From Tillus elongatus (Eukaryota > Arthropoda > Insecta > Coleoptera > Cleridae), in NCBI GenBank assembly GCA_964006375.1, contig OZ023266.1, forward strand, positions 65,040,946 to 65,104,945: a stretch of DNA of 64,000 nt, written 5' to 3'. Shown here piece by piece: positions 36,417-46,729 of this stretch. Both the position numbers and the translations under genes were made by a program. A model generated the notes under the pieces. The model made no database searches and was not told where the DNA came from. It worked only from the letters and a program-made list of their open reading frames with translations. Every line of letters begins with the position of its first letter. The stretch's first letter is position 1.

Positions 36417-36508
<92 letters not shown>
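36417..36508. repeat. (TA)n microsatellite, right flank of mariner-type element
   Basis: A pure TA run beginning at the right transposon terminus and ending at the TGAAACTGACCTCGGATATG boundary of the dispersed repeat. Confidence 0.99.
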
Positions 36509-36511
<3 letters not shown>

Positions 36512-38467
36512 GAAACTGACCTCGGATATGGGTTTTAAGGGTCCTAGTTTGCGCTCATTCAAATAACTTTTTTCAAAATTCTCCTCATTAGTGATTTTTT
36601 GAAAGAAAATTCATTAAAAATGGTTGAGTTATGTCTCACTAAGCCAACAGCTGTAAACCATTGAAGATGCACTAACTTAGGAACAAATGACCTGTGGCCA
36701 AAAGACAAATATCTAAGGTTAGAGGCGTGCATTCGTCAAGCGTGCGACATACATACCTTTATTTACTTAAAAGTTATCATATAAGTAAACACATACAACA
36801 ACAAAAATACCTAAAGGTTTAGTGAAAGGTGCTTCATAACATGTTCAAACACTTTTTTTCGTAGAAAACTCTAAAATTTAATAATGATATAGGTTCTACG
36901 AAAATACAAATAGGCTGTAGGTATAGGAGAAAACAATATAGTGCGTATTGTTTACAAGTTGCTTGATTGCATTTGTATATGCCTTCGTATCGATAGCACG
37001 TTTATATTTCACAATATTTACAAACTGGAGAAAGTTGGAATCCAATTTAATTCGCTGGGGCGTGCACAGGTAAACTCGAACTGTTTTTGTTATTACTAGT
37101 ACATTGTTACCCTGTCTTCAATACTGCGCTACGCCAATATTTACTTTAGGTTGTGCAGAGCAGACGGAAATATCTACACACTTTCAAAAAGATCCGAACA
37201 CTCAGTAAGATTTGAGCAATTTTAATAAGGTTTATACAGACTATGTATTTAACAAAACTTACATAAAATCAGGAGGCAGAAAGTGCGTTATGCTAGTGAA
37301 TTTTCATAAGGATTTTTTTACTAGCCAATGTGTCTTTTTTTTTAAGAAAGCGGACCCCTCATTTGGTTACCGCAGTCTAACCTATATACTAAAAACAATG
37401 TACCGTATTTCATCAAAATGGCCTTATTGTTAGGAAATGTAAACACATTTTCCAAAAATAAACTTAAAATGTTCCTGAAAAAAACTTGTTTCCTGGCCAA
37501 CGATTCTTAGATTAATATTAAATGGAGCTATTGAAATTTGAAGCATTTAATGAAAATTCGCTACCATAACGCACTTGCTGAATCTCCAATTTCTTTTCTT
37601 ACAAACATGCATTATATTTCGATCGAAAATGCAAAAATCAAATAACATAAGGCGTGTTCTTATTAAAAAAGTTTGTATCACCAATCACTTATGGGCCAGC
37701 CTGTGATTGCGAAAATACTTTTAAACCCTATACCCAAGGTATAAAATTTTTTCTAGTATCTTGTTTAATAACGGATATATTGAGCTTTACCGTAGAAATA
37801 CATGAAAACCGGCAAAAACTGAAACTTACCTCGGATATGTATTCTCGGGGGCCTAGTTCACGCTCATTTTAAGAAATCTTTCCAAAATTCAAAAGCGGCG
37901 GTCTCCTCATTCGCAAATTTTTTCTCCGGAAATTCGCTAGAAATTATAGACCATTAAACGATAAACTCTATAACTAAAACTACTGCCAAATTATCAGAGA
38001 AAAGTTCTATTTGAAATGAATTTTCTGGGAGCATTTTAGTAAAATGAAGGACAATGGCGATTCTAGCTCAAACTCAAGAATTTGTAAATCATCCTTGCTA
38101 CATTGTTTCTACGTTGCCCGTGTTCGTTACCGGTTCTTTGCCAAAATGTTGCCACTTTTGACATTTCAAATCGCGACGTTTTAGCGGGAAAATTTGAATT
38201 TTTTTTAAATGCCTATAAGTCTGTTTTCTTTTAAATCACAACTCTAAATATCAGTACATTGTTTACTTTTGTTTACCCGTGAACCAAATTTTGTTGTCAT
38301 AACTTTGTTATTTCTGGAAGAAAACAAAATTTTCAGGGAAAACTGGACCGATTTTCCTACCTAACGAACTTGTCCAAGCCATTTGCAAAATGAAGATACT
38401 TAGCACGTTTTATCAAAATCGGTTTATTATTTTTTGAGTTATCGGTGTGATACATACATACATACAT

Positions 38468-38555
<88 letters not shown>

Positions 38556-38700
38556 ATATAAAAATAAAAACGTAAACACGGGTATGCGTTCTAGGGGGCC
38601 TACTTCGCGCTCATTTGAAGAATTTTTTCAAAGTTCAAAAGTCGCGACCTCCTCATCAGTGAGTTTTTTTTTTAATTCACTAAAAGATGTAATAGGACAA
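36509..38700 (-). repeat. dispersed TA-tract repeat family, copy 7 and partial copies
   Basis: 36509-36620 begins with CCTCGGATATGGG and TTTGCGCTCATT. 36640-37220 is not clearly part of the family. From 37250 on: AGTGCGTTATGCTAGTG, ACAATGTACCG, CTTATGGGCCAGCCTGTGA, CCTCGGATATGTATTCTCGG, TCCTCATTCGC, TTATCAGAGAAAAG, TTTTAGTAAAATGAAGG, TCGCGACGTTTTAG, TTTGTTATTTCTGG, CAAAATGAAGATACTTAGCA and GAGTTATCGGTGTGATACA, then a TA tract and the next unit's CGGGTATGCGTTCTAGG. This is one nearly complete unit followed by the beginning of another. Confidence 0.75.
38471..38552. repeat. (TA)n microsatellite, 82 bp
   Basis: A pure TA run joining GTGATACATACATACATC to ATATAAAAATAAAAACG in the dispersed repeat. 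The CATA run before it looks like its seed. Confidence 0.99.
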
Positions 38701-39484
38701 TAGACTGATGTGTGTCTACATTTTCGTTTTGTAGAACCTGAATAATTGATGCCATGTAGTTATTTTATTGTTGTTAGTTATTGTTATTGTTATAGTTTCT
38801 TTCTATTTTTATGTTAAATATTGACACATATCAGGTGGACATTTTGAACACGTCATCTGTCATTTCTATTTTATTTTTCAGATAATTTTTTGATCAAAAT
38901 ATAACGTAGCAACGGATTTTTATTTGGAGTTGTCATAAATATTATCAGTCTATGTAATTTTCTCCTCTCTGATGATGCTGTTAATCAGCGAGACCGATTA
39001 CGGAAAAGACAAAGAAACCGAAGATTTGTGAAGACAGAGAAATGCTCTCTACGCCTGTATTTAGTAGGGAACGGTTTCCCCAAGTAAGGGCAGCAACAAT
39101 TCATGAACCAAACTTATAAGTTGAACATAAATTTATATTGGGTAAGCCAGTAAACTAGCAAGGACACTACGCTTAAACTTGTCACCATCGTCACCGTAGA
39201 AGTCCAAGGATTATGCCTTTGTCTCCTGCACTTCGTTTTATTTGGTAGAGGTTTTGGCACATCATCCATTGTGGCAGTTTTCTAGAAGTTTTTCTCTCGG
39301 TCTACCCCTTCAGGTTTCTCCATATATGCATTATTTAAATATTGTTTTCAGAATGTCATTGTGTCTTAGGATGTGACACATGAGTGTCACCTTAAAATTT
39401 TCTTAAAAAATAATATGAAATGCACTTTTATCCTTTCTACTAATACAAGATCAAGATTCGCTGACTTATTTGTTACGTGATCTA
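38701..39484. other. AT-rich DNA, no gene seen
   Basis: No element or gene recognised. CTGATGATGCTGTTAATCAG at 38977 forms a small stem but does not fit a ribozyme fold. Confidence 0.4.
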
Positions 39485-39489
39485 GGGTC

Positions 39490-39800
39490 CAGAAGGTGCA
39501 GAATTCATGCCTCAGGTTCATTTTTGTTATAAGAAGGCCTAATAAAGTTTGTCACAAGTTAATTGAGGTGGGGTGGCTCAATATGAGCAACAGAAGGCAG
39601 TTAGATATGTCATTCTTATTTTATAAAATTATAAATAATAAAAAAACACCGTATTTCCTAGACAGGCTTCAGTTTAGAATTGATATTCATAATATAAATT
39701 TTTACCGTAAACAGGTTATATCTATTCCAGCACACCGAAAACAATAATCCAAACGATATTTCTCTTACAACCCCGCTAGTCTGGTGAATAGTCTGCATGG
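39490..39800 (+). pseudogene. non-LTR reverse-transcriptase C-terminal fragment
   Basis: An open stretch (39496-39747) reads QNSCLRFIFVIRRPNKVCHK, then GWLNMSNRRQLDMSFLFYKI and TPYFLDRLQF. This is the region downstream of the RT catalytic core in CR1/jockey-like elements (family pattern: QN.C.RFIFG, then GWLNM..RR). A short continuation (SKRYFSYNPASLV) follows after an early stop. The palm domain, endonuclease and tail are missing. It differs from copies A-C and so belongs to another family. Confidence 0.7.
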
Positions 39801-40009
39801 GTGTCTAAATATCTTTGCATATATGCATCGTTTAAGTCAAAGTTCAGAACATTGCTTACTGAAACGCAAGAACACCTCTCTCTGAGCGGTGTTTGGTTCA
39901 GCCTCTCCTGAAGTTGTTGCGTTATAAGCTAGGCTTCATACCTTCGCTAATTCCTCTTTGTAACTACATCATTCTGGTTATCTCTGTTTCTCTGTTTCCT
40001 GCCTGTTTC

Positions 40010-40049
40010 CTTATTAGCGAATTTAAAAAAAAATTCGCTTATGGGGAGA

Positions 40050-40143
<94 letters not shown>

Positions 40144-40592
40144 ACCGATAACTCAAAAAATAATAGGCCTATCTTGATAAAATTTGCAGAGTACCTTCAT
40201 TTTGCAAGTGGCTTGGATAAGTTCGTTAGCCAGGAAACTCTGACCAGGTTTTCCCGGAAAATTTTGTGTTTTCTTTAAAAAAAAATTCATATCTCCGGAA
40301 ATAACAATGTAAGGGCAACCAAATTTGGTACGCGTATTTGTATTATAAAGAGTGAACCAAAATTTAGGTCCCTAGCTTTAAAGACAAAGAAGTTTTGGGC
40401 AGTTAAAGCGACAAATTTTGGAGTTTTCCTCAAAACGCCAAACTCGCAATTTTAAACGTCAAAATTGGCAATGTTTAGGCAAAGAATGTGAAACAAATAC
40501 CGTTTGTGAAAAGAAAATGTTGCAAGAAGAGTGTTCTGCAAACCCTTAAGTTTCAGATTCAACAGTCACTGCCCTTCATTTTACTAAAATAT
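40010..40592 (+). repeat. dispersed TA-tract repeat family, copy 8 (left part)
   Basis: TTATTAGCGAATTTAAAA and GGGGAGATC precede a TA tract. Then come CCGACCGATAACTCAAAAAA, ATAATAGGCCTATCTTGATA, a GTTTTCCCGGAAAATTTTG box, CATATCTCCGGAAATAACA, CCTCAAAACGCCAAACTCGC and TTTTACTAAAATATTTACAG. The foldback element at 40601 interrupts it, and the copy resumes at 41858 with ATATCGATTTC and CTTTTCTCTGATGC. Confidence 0.8.
40052..40140. repeat. (TA)n microsatellite, 89 bp
   Basis: A pure TA run between GGGGAGATC and CCGACCGATAACTC of the dispersed repeat. Confidence 0.99.
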
Positions 40593-40798
40593 TTACAGAA
40601 GTAGGTATAGATGGGCGGTTCTGGAACCACCACCCACCACCCACCACCCGGCTGGTGGAGGTGGAGGAGCCACCACCGACCGAACACGAGCGCTCCACCC
40701 CGACCTAACACGAGCAGTTCCGCCACCTGACGCCGAACCTAACCCAAATATATCCGCCACCTGACGTCGTATTTAACCCGAGTGATAACGCTAACGTT

Positions 40799-41002
40799 TT
40801 GATTCTCTTTAAACAAGATGAAACGAACGTAAAATACATCTATGACGACCATGTGACCACTGATATGGACTTTAAACAATTTAAAAATATATGTTGTCAA
40901 TGCTGGAAAGGTAATAAGTATGGTGTGTTGGTGATTGTAAAAGAAAATGATGTAGACAAAGGTAGATATAGAAAAGGATTCGATAGCTATATAGTAATCT
41001 AA
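40799..41002 (+). CDS. unrecognised 67-codon frame in left arm of foldback element
   Basis: Begins MILFKQDETN and ends FDSYIVI, with a cysteine pair (ICCQCWKG) in the middle and a charged C-terminal half (VKENDVDKGRYRKG). The open frame extends a few codons further upstream (NANV) before the current ATT/ATG. I recognise no family. The reverse-complement copy at 41448-41651 keeps the same length with two amino-acid differences. Conservation may simply reflect recent duplication or gene conversion of the arms, so coding status is uncertain. Confidence 0.35.
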   Translation: MILFKQDETNVKYIYDDHVTTDMDFKQFKNICCQCWKGNKYGVLVIVKENDVDKGRYRKGFDSYIVI

Positions 41003-41035
41003 TTGGCTAAAACTGTCTAAGAGGGCAGACAACTG

Positions 41036-41420
41036 TTAGACAGCTGTTAGACATGACAGCTGTTAGACAGGACAGCTGTTAGACAGGACAGCTGTTAGAC
41101 AGGACAGCTGTTAGACAGGACAGCTGTTATGCAGCTCTTAGACAGCTGTTATACAGCTGTTAGACAGCTGTTATACAGCTTTCTAACAAGACAGCTGTCT
41201 AGCAGAACAGTTGTCTTGTTAGACAGCTGTATAACAGCCGTCTAACAGCTGTATTAGACAGCTGTCTTGTTAGACAGCTGTATAACAGGTGTCTAACAGC
41301 TGTATAACAGCTGTCATGTCTAACAGCTGTCCTGTCTAACAGCTGTCCTGTCTAACAGCTGTCCTGTCTAACAGCTGCCCTGTCTAACAGCTGTCCTGTT
41401 AGACAGCTGTCTAACAGTTG
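41036..41420. repeat. 16-bp tandem repeats at centre of foldback element
   Basis: The left half repeats ACAGCTGTTAGACAGG-type units and the right half repeats the complement (CTGTCCTGTCTAACAG). CAGCTG is itself palindromic (an E-box), giving more than twenty such sites. The inverted arrangement lets either strand fold into a long hairpin. Confidence 0.9.
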
Positions 41421-41447
41421 TCTGCCCTCTTAGACAGTTTTAGCCAA

Positions 41448-41651
41448 TTAGATTACTATATAGCTATCGAATCCTTTTCTATATCTACCTTTGTCTACAT
41501 CATTTTCTTTTACAATCACCAACACACCATACTTATTACCTTTCCAGCATTGACAACATATATTTTTAAATTGTTTAAAGTCCATATCAGTGGTCACATG
41601 GTCGTCATAGATGTGTTTTAAGTTCGTTTCATCTTGTTTAAAGAGAATCAA
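41448..41651 (-). CDS. unrecognised 67-codon frame in right arm of foldback element
   Basis: The mirror copy of the frame at 40799-41002, on the opposite strand and at exactly symmetrical coordinates. It differs at two residues (V to L and Y to H, in the segment after QDETN). Start, stop and length are preserved. No family recognised. Confidence 0.35.
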   Translation of the reverse strand: MILFKQDETNLKHIYDDHVTTDMDFKQFKNICCQCWKGNKYGVLVIVKENDVDKGRYRKGFDSYIVI

Positions 41652-41989
41652 AACGTTAGCGTTATTACTCGGGTTAAATACGACGTCAGGTGGCGGAGAT
41701 ATTCGGGTGAGGTTCGGCGTCAGGTCGCGGAACTGCTCGTGTTAGTTCGGGGTGGAGCGCTCGTGTTCGGTCGGTGGTGGTTCCACCACCTCCACCACCC
41801 GGGTGGTGGGTGGTGGGTGGTGGTTCCAGAACCGCCCATCTATACCTGCTTACAGAATATCGATTTCAAATAGACCTTTTCTCTGATGCTTTGGCTGTCA
41901 GTTTAGTTAAGTTTGGTGGCTTTTTGGATATTTATTTGTAGGTTTAGTGAAGTTTATGGTTTAACGGTCTATAATTTTTTTAGCTAATT

Positions 41990-43270
41990 ATCGTAGAACA
42001 AATTTGTTAATGCATTTTTGCATTTTTTATCGAAATATGATGCGTTTAAAAAAAAAATCTGAACACAGTAAGTGCGTTTTGGTAGCAAATTTTCGGTAAA
42101 TTTGTAGATTAGCTCCCGAACGCTTTTCAAAATACTGTTTTCAGAAACCTGCCTAGACCCCCCCCATGGATCCACAAAACCCAAGATAAATGTCTTGTTC
42201 ATACCCCCAAGGAAGTTACGGGACCAGGAGTGAATAGGGGTGCTGGGCGGGGTGGGTAGTTAAAAGGAAATATGAGCAGAAAATGCGAATAAAACGGGCT
42301 TGAAAGTTGTCTTTTTCATATCTTGAAGCCATATCCCCCTTAACTCCTGCCTACCCCGCACAGCACCCCTATTCCCCCAAAACATTTCTTGTTTACACTC
42401 CCCAAGGAAGTTACGGGACCAGGAGTGAGTAGGGGTGTATAATTTTTTTTAGCTAATTTTCGTAGAACAAAATCGTTAATAAATTCTTGAATTTTTTATC
42501 GAAATATGATACGTTTGTAAGAAAAAGATCTAGACGCAGTAAGTGCGTTTTGGTAGCGAATTTTCGGTAAATTTGCAGTTTAGCTCCCGAACGCTTTTCA
42601 AAACACTGTTTTCAGAAACCTGCCTAGCCCCCCCTGGATCCACAAACCCTAAGAAAAATTTATTGTTCACACTCCCCAAGGAAGTTACGGGACCAGGAGT
42701 GAGTAGGGGTGCATAATTTTTTTTAGCTAATTTTTGTAGAACAAATTCGTTAGCGCATTTTTGCATTTTTTTTTGAAATATGATGCGTTTGTAAGAAAAA
42801 ATCTGGACGCAGTAAGTGCGTTTTGGTAGTGAATTTTCGGAAAATTTGCAGTTTAGCTCCCGAACGCTTTTCAAAAAACTGTTTTCAGACACCTGCCTAG
42901 GCCTTCCACCCTTCTGAATCCACAAACCCCAAGGAAAATTTCTTGTTCACACTCCCCAAGCAAGTTACGGGACCAGGAGTGAGTAGGGGTGTATAATTTT
43001 TTTTCTGGCTAATTTTCGTAGAACAAATTCGTTAATGCATTTTTGCATTTTTTATCGAAATCTGATGCGTTTGTAAGACAAAAATCTGGACGAAGTAAGT
43101 GCGTTTTGGTAGCGAATTTTCGGTCAATTTGCAGTTTAGTTCCCGAACGTTTTTCAAAAAACTGTTTTCAGAAACCTGCCCCCATCCCACCTCCCACCAT
43201 GGATCTACAACCCCCAAGAAAAATTTCTTGTTCACACCCCCCAAGGAAGTTTCGGGACCAGGAGTGAGTA
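41990..43270. repeat. ~275-bp tandem array, 4 units
   Basis: GGAAGTTACG-type anchors occur at 42211, 42406, 42680, 42960 and 43245. Three intervals are 274, 280 and 285 bp. The first interval is shorter and holds a small inverted-repeat element. Units are over 90 percent alike by eye. Each has the GACGCAGTAAGTGCG box from the dispersed repeat, so the array derives from that family. Confidence 0.88.
42236..42371. mobile_element. 136-bp inverted-repeat (MITE-like) element
   Basis: The ends TAGGGGTGCTGGGCGGGG and the complement of CCCCGCACAGCACCCCTA form inverted repeats of about 22 bp with two or three mismatches. The interior has GGAAATATGAGCAGAAAAT and CATATCTTGAAGCCATATCC. A second copy of the same interior lies at 43272-43398 between inverted copies of the 275-bp unit. 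It may be the middle of a larger palindrome instead of a separate mobile element. Confidence 0.6.
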
Positions 43271-43555
43271 GGGGTTCTGAGCGGGGTAGGTAGTAAAAAG
43301 GAAATATGAGCAGAAAATTCGAATAAACCGGGCTTGAAAGCTGTCTTTTTCACATCTTGAAGCCATATCCCTCTTAAACCCTGCCCACCCCGCACACCAC
43401 GCCAATTCACTCCCAGTCCCATAACTTCCTTGGGGGGTGTGAACAAGAAATTTGGTTTGTGCATCCAGGTGGGGTCCTAGTAATGTTTCTGCAAACAATT
43501 TGTTGAAAATCGTTCGGGAGCTAATCTGCAAATTTACCGAAATTTCATTAAATCC
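43105..43555. repeat. large palindrome made from inverted 275-bp units
   Basis: Left arm boxes (CGAATTTTCGG, TTCCCGAACG, TTCTTGTTCACACC, GGAAGTTTCGGGACC, GGAGTGAG, GAGCGGGGTAGG) recur in reverse complement on the right (CCCACCCCGC, TCACTCCCAGTCCC, ATAACTTCCTTGGGG, GTGTGAACAAGAAA, CGTTCGGGAGCTAA, TTACCGAAATTTC). Arms are about 190 bp with a spacer of roughly 80 bp. Confidence 0.75.
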
Positions 43556-43985
43556 TTCAAATTTCAATAACTCAATTTGTTATTAACGTAAGCTTTGTTG
43601 GATAGAAAACCAACATTTAAGTTTATTTTCGGAAAATTCTTTGATATTTTCAAACCATAAGTAATTTTGATAAAATATAGTACATTGTTTCTACCACATA
43701 ATCAGATATATACCGGTAATCAGATTGATACCTGCTCGCAATTGCTATTAAAAACATTTTTATGGAAATTCACTTCCATAACACATTTGCTGCATCTAGA
43801 CTTTTGAAAAATGTTTATATATTTTCAAACAATAAATTTATTTCAATGAAATATGGTACATTGTTTCTACTATATAGGCAACCAAGTTTGATGACTGTTT
43901 TCATCAAAGAAAGACATTTGCTATTAAAAATATTTTAAAGAAAATTCGCTACCATAACGCACTTGCTGCGTCCAGAGATTTTTTG

Positions 43986-44990
43986 CTTTTGTTTTGGCTC
44001 TGTCTTTACAATGTCAAACGACCAATGTTAAAAATAAATAAAATTAAAAATCTAAAAAGTATGCGACCTGCGTGGAAGAACCGAACTCTCGACATAAATG
44101 GGTATTCACTGTTTAAATAATATTGTAAGGAAATATTGTAAACAATGTAATGGAGAATAAAACAATTTATTATTATTACTTATTTAAAGCTTCTCTAATT
44201 GCAATTTAGTTATCCAAAAGCATCAATATGAAATTATTAAAACAAACTTTGATGTTTGCATAACAAACACAAATATAAAACAGCTGTGTATTTTGTTAGA
44301 GGACAATGCTAATTAAAAGGCCCAACATTCACAGCAGTGGCAAACATGAGAATATAGTGAAATAAAATTTTTAGGCTGATATTCACAAAACAGCAGAACA
44401 TTTTTGCGCTTTTCAAATACTCTAACCAAACATTTCGCAGAACCCTACAGTTTTTTATACTTTTATTTGGAATACGAGATCTTGAGTGAATAAAACATAA
44501 AACTCCATCTAACGTTACAACGGAAACGTGCCCAATATCAATAAAAACCGGAAACGACGCGCAGAACCGTGATAAACAACAATGGAACATGAAACCTGTT
44601 TTAATCTACCTGCGGGATGCGAAGCGCAACACATTTCAGCCGAACAGGTGTACTGAAAAATGAAAAAATATGAATTCTCTGGAATCTTTAAATTAAAGCA
44701 AAACCTAGATCTACACTTTTACATAAATCAGACAGACACCTTTATATTCTAGGCAGTTAAGGCTTCGTTTACACGCAATAAAGATTTATAGTTCATAAAT
44801 TTTGATTCCAAATGACTAAATTAACAATTTCTCTTTGGTCAATTTAATAAAATAACCATACACCATTATACAGCATTTCTTTTGAAAAATAAAATTTTAG
44901 TTAGCGTGAAATGAGTAGTTTTCGATATACAAGACAATTAGTTTGAAAGGACCCCCAATGGTATATTTGATAAATCTAACATTCGAGAGT
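43986..44990. other. AT-rich DNA, no gene seen
   Basis: A 93-codon minus-strand frame at 44309-44590 has no family features. Nothing else recognised. Confidence 0.4.
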
Positions 44991-44999
44991 TGTTCTTTT

Positions 45000-45640
45000 C
45001 CTGATATGCTAAAGGTTGGAGCTGTTGTTCCAGTGTATAAAGGTTAAACACAGATAGAAAACTATAGACATATATCATCAATCTCTAATGTGGCATTTTT
45101 TTTAAATTATGTGGGCTAGGATGATTAGTTATTTAAATAAGTTACGATTGCTGTCAAAAGTCGGTTTTTCGCGGGGAAGATCTGGCTCAGGATGCCATAG
45201 TTCATATGACGAAAAAGATTGTTATCGATATGGACACCGGTACACCGTGCTTATGTGTTTTCATCTACCACGCAAAGCCTTCGATATGGTTGATTATGAA
45301 GAATTGTGGGAGGTTTTTTAAAGTTTTGGGTTTCGGAGAAATATTTATGAATTCCTAAGGAGCTATTTTCGAGAAAGAATACAGCATGGTGGATGAATAT
45401 ACTAGCGCACAAAGTAAGTTAGAGTGTGGAGTGCCACATGGCACTGTTATTGGGCCTCCCCTTTTTAATATTTATATAAATGGGTTGTTCTTGCAGACAC
45501 GCGAAGGCGATGTTGTTGGTTTCGCTGTTGACACTGCAGTATTCTATAGGACGGAAACTTGGAGTTAACTCAACAGAGAATCGGAAGATGATTGAAGGCA
45601 TACAATGGACTGCCTCCATTTAAAATTGCTTGAAGTTTTT
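45000..45640 (+). pseudogene. non-LTR reverse-transcriptase core fragment
   Basis: Broken frames give a recognisable RT order: GAVVPVYKG near 45018, IENYRHISSISN near 45052, RMISYLNKLRLLSKV at 45121, AFDMVDYEELWEV at 45275, ECGVPHGTVIGPPLFNIYI near 45424 and GDVVGFAVDTAVFY near 45508. The last box is the catalytic FADD motif with its first aspartate replaced by valine. At least four frameshifts or stops interrupt it. It looks like a jockey/CR1-type element different from copies A-C. Endonuclease and C-terminal parts are not seen, though 39490-39800 on the same strand could be from the same kind of family. Confidence 0.75.
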
Positions 45641-45962
45641 TCGGTAAAACAAAATACTTACCTTTTGGTAGCTGTTGCAGTAGTTAGCCTTTGTTTTCCT
45701 CTTTAGAAGTTATTGATGGGGATTACACGCTGGAAATACTTTTCAAAATGTGCATATAAATTATTACAAGTAATTTTTTTTGTAGGATTATAGATTTAAA
45801 CGTAGACATTTCTTTAAATGTAAATTTTTATTAAGTAGTCTGTAAGACCCACGCACAGGTCTCTGACTTTTGCGGGCTCTATATAATTTATTCAGCTTTT
45901 TTAGGTAAGTAAAAACAAAAAATTGTGCCAATCTGCATGTTGATCAATAAATTCATTATTGT

Positions 45963-46165
<203 letters not shown>

Positions 46166-46363
46166 GCAATGTTCCGCTGCAACAGTTATAGCCAATGTAG
46201 AGCCTGTGATTTTTAAAACGGGTTAAATGTCTCAAACGGGGGTATAAACGAAGCAATTTCTGACGACCAATGTCGATGATAGTATCAATAGAAGAGGCAG
46301 AGACCTCCCAACATTTCTGCTGTGATCTAGATAAATAAAATTGATTGTGATGGAGAATTCCCC

Positions 46364-46406
<43 letters not shown>

Positions 46407-46478
46407 TATTATTATTATTATTATTATTATGATTATTATTATTCTTATTATTACTATTAGTATTATTATTATTATTAG
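46364..46478. repeat. second (AAT)n(ATT)n hairpin microsatellite
   Basis: Same organisation as at 45964: AAT repeats from 46364 change to ATT repeats near 46406, with a few interruptions. Confidence 0.95.
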
Positions 46479-46574
46479 CTTATAACGCAGCGATAATGAC
46501 CTTCTTGAAAAAATGAGCTGTACGCATTTACATCTACTTTAGGAAATGTTTTGATTTCAAAAATAACCAGCTAA

Positions 46575-46725
46575 GTAGTCGAAATAGCCAGGCAAGCAGC
46601 GCGGTTGGGACTATGAGGTCGCGGGTTCTAGTTTTCCATTCAGGCAGTTTACAATCTTGAAGCCGAAGCCTCTGCCTTCCTGTCCGAAGACATTGGGCCA
46701 CCCACCCACCTCCCACACATATTTA
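46575..46725 (+). mobile_element. possible decayed tRNA-derived SINE head
   Basis: AGCAGCGCGGTTGGGACTAT followed by GAGGTCGCGGGTTCTAG resembles a tRNA A-box to B-box arrangement common in arthropod SINEs. The B box (expected GGTTCGANNCC) is damaged at two or more positions. The downstream GC-rich stretch to 46725 has no match to the other SINEs here. No target duplication found. Confidence 0.35.
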
Positions 46726-46729
46726 GACA

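Larger units (their letters stand above)
40601..41849. mobile_element. 1249-bp palindromic foldback element with 8-bp target duplication
   Basis: The whole element is an inverted repeat: each base at n mirrors 82450 minus n on the other strand, with few mismatches and no net length difference, centre at about 41225. The ends are GTAGGTATAGATGGGCGG and the complement of CCGCCCATCTATACCTGC. The flanking TTACAGAA at 40593-40600 and 41850-41857 is an 8-bp target duplication, as in hAT and P elements. Joining the flanks restores the TTTTACTAAAATATTTACAG context that matches the uninterrupted paralogue at 8891-8930. Arms hold CACC-rich ends, one small open frame each, and a central array of GACAGCTGTTAGACAG-type repeats. 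No transposase is present. Confidence 0.92.
41858..43985 (-). repeat. dispersed TA-tract repeat family, copy 8 (right part) with derived tandem array
   Basis: 41858-41990 completes copy 8. From about 41990 to 43270 a subsegment (TTCGTAGAACAAATTCGTTA, GCATTTTTGCATTTTT, GACGCAGTAAGTGCG, TTTAGCTCCCGAACG, CTGTTTTCAGAAACCTGCC) is repeated together with a GC-richer piece (CCAAGGAAGTTACGGGACC, AGGAGTGAGTAGGGG). After an inverted copy to about 43560, ordinary family sequence resumes (GTACATTGTTTCTACCACAT, AACGCACTTGCTGCGTCC at 43947). Confidence 0.75.

Noticed and set aside
43043..43567. Proline-rich overlapping frames of 64-111 codons
   Set aside because: They read through the 275-bp tandem units and palindrome on both strands and shift between units; no conserved protein.
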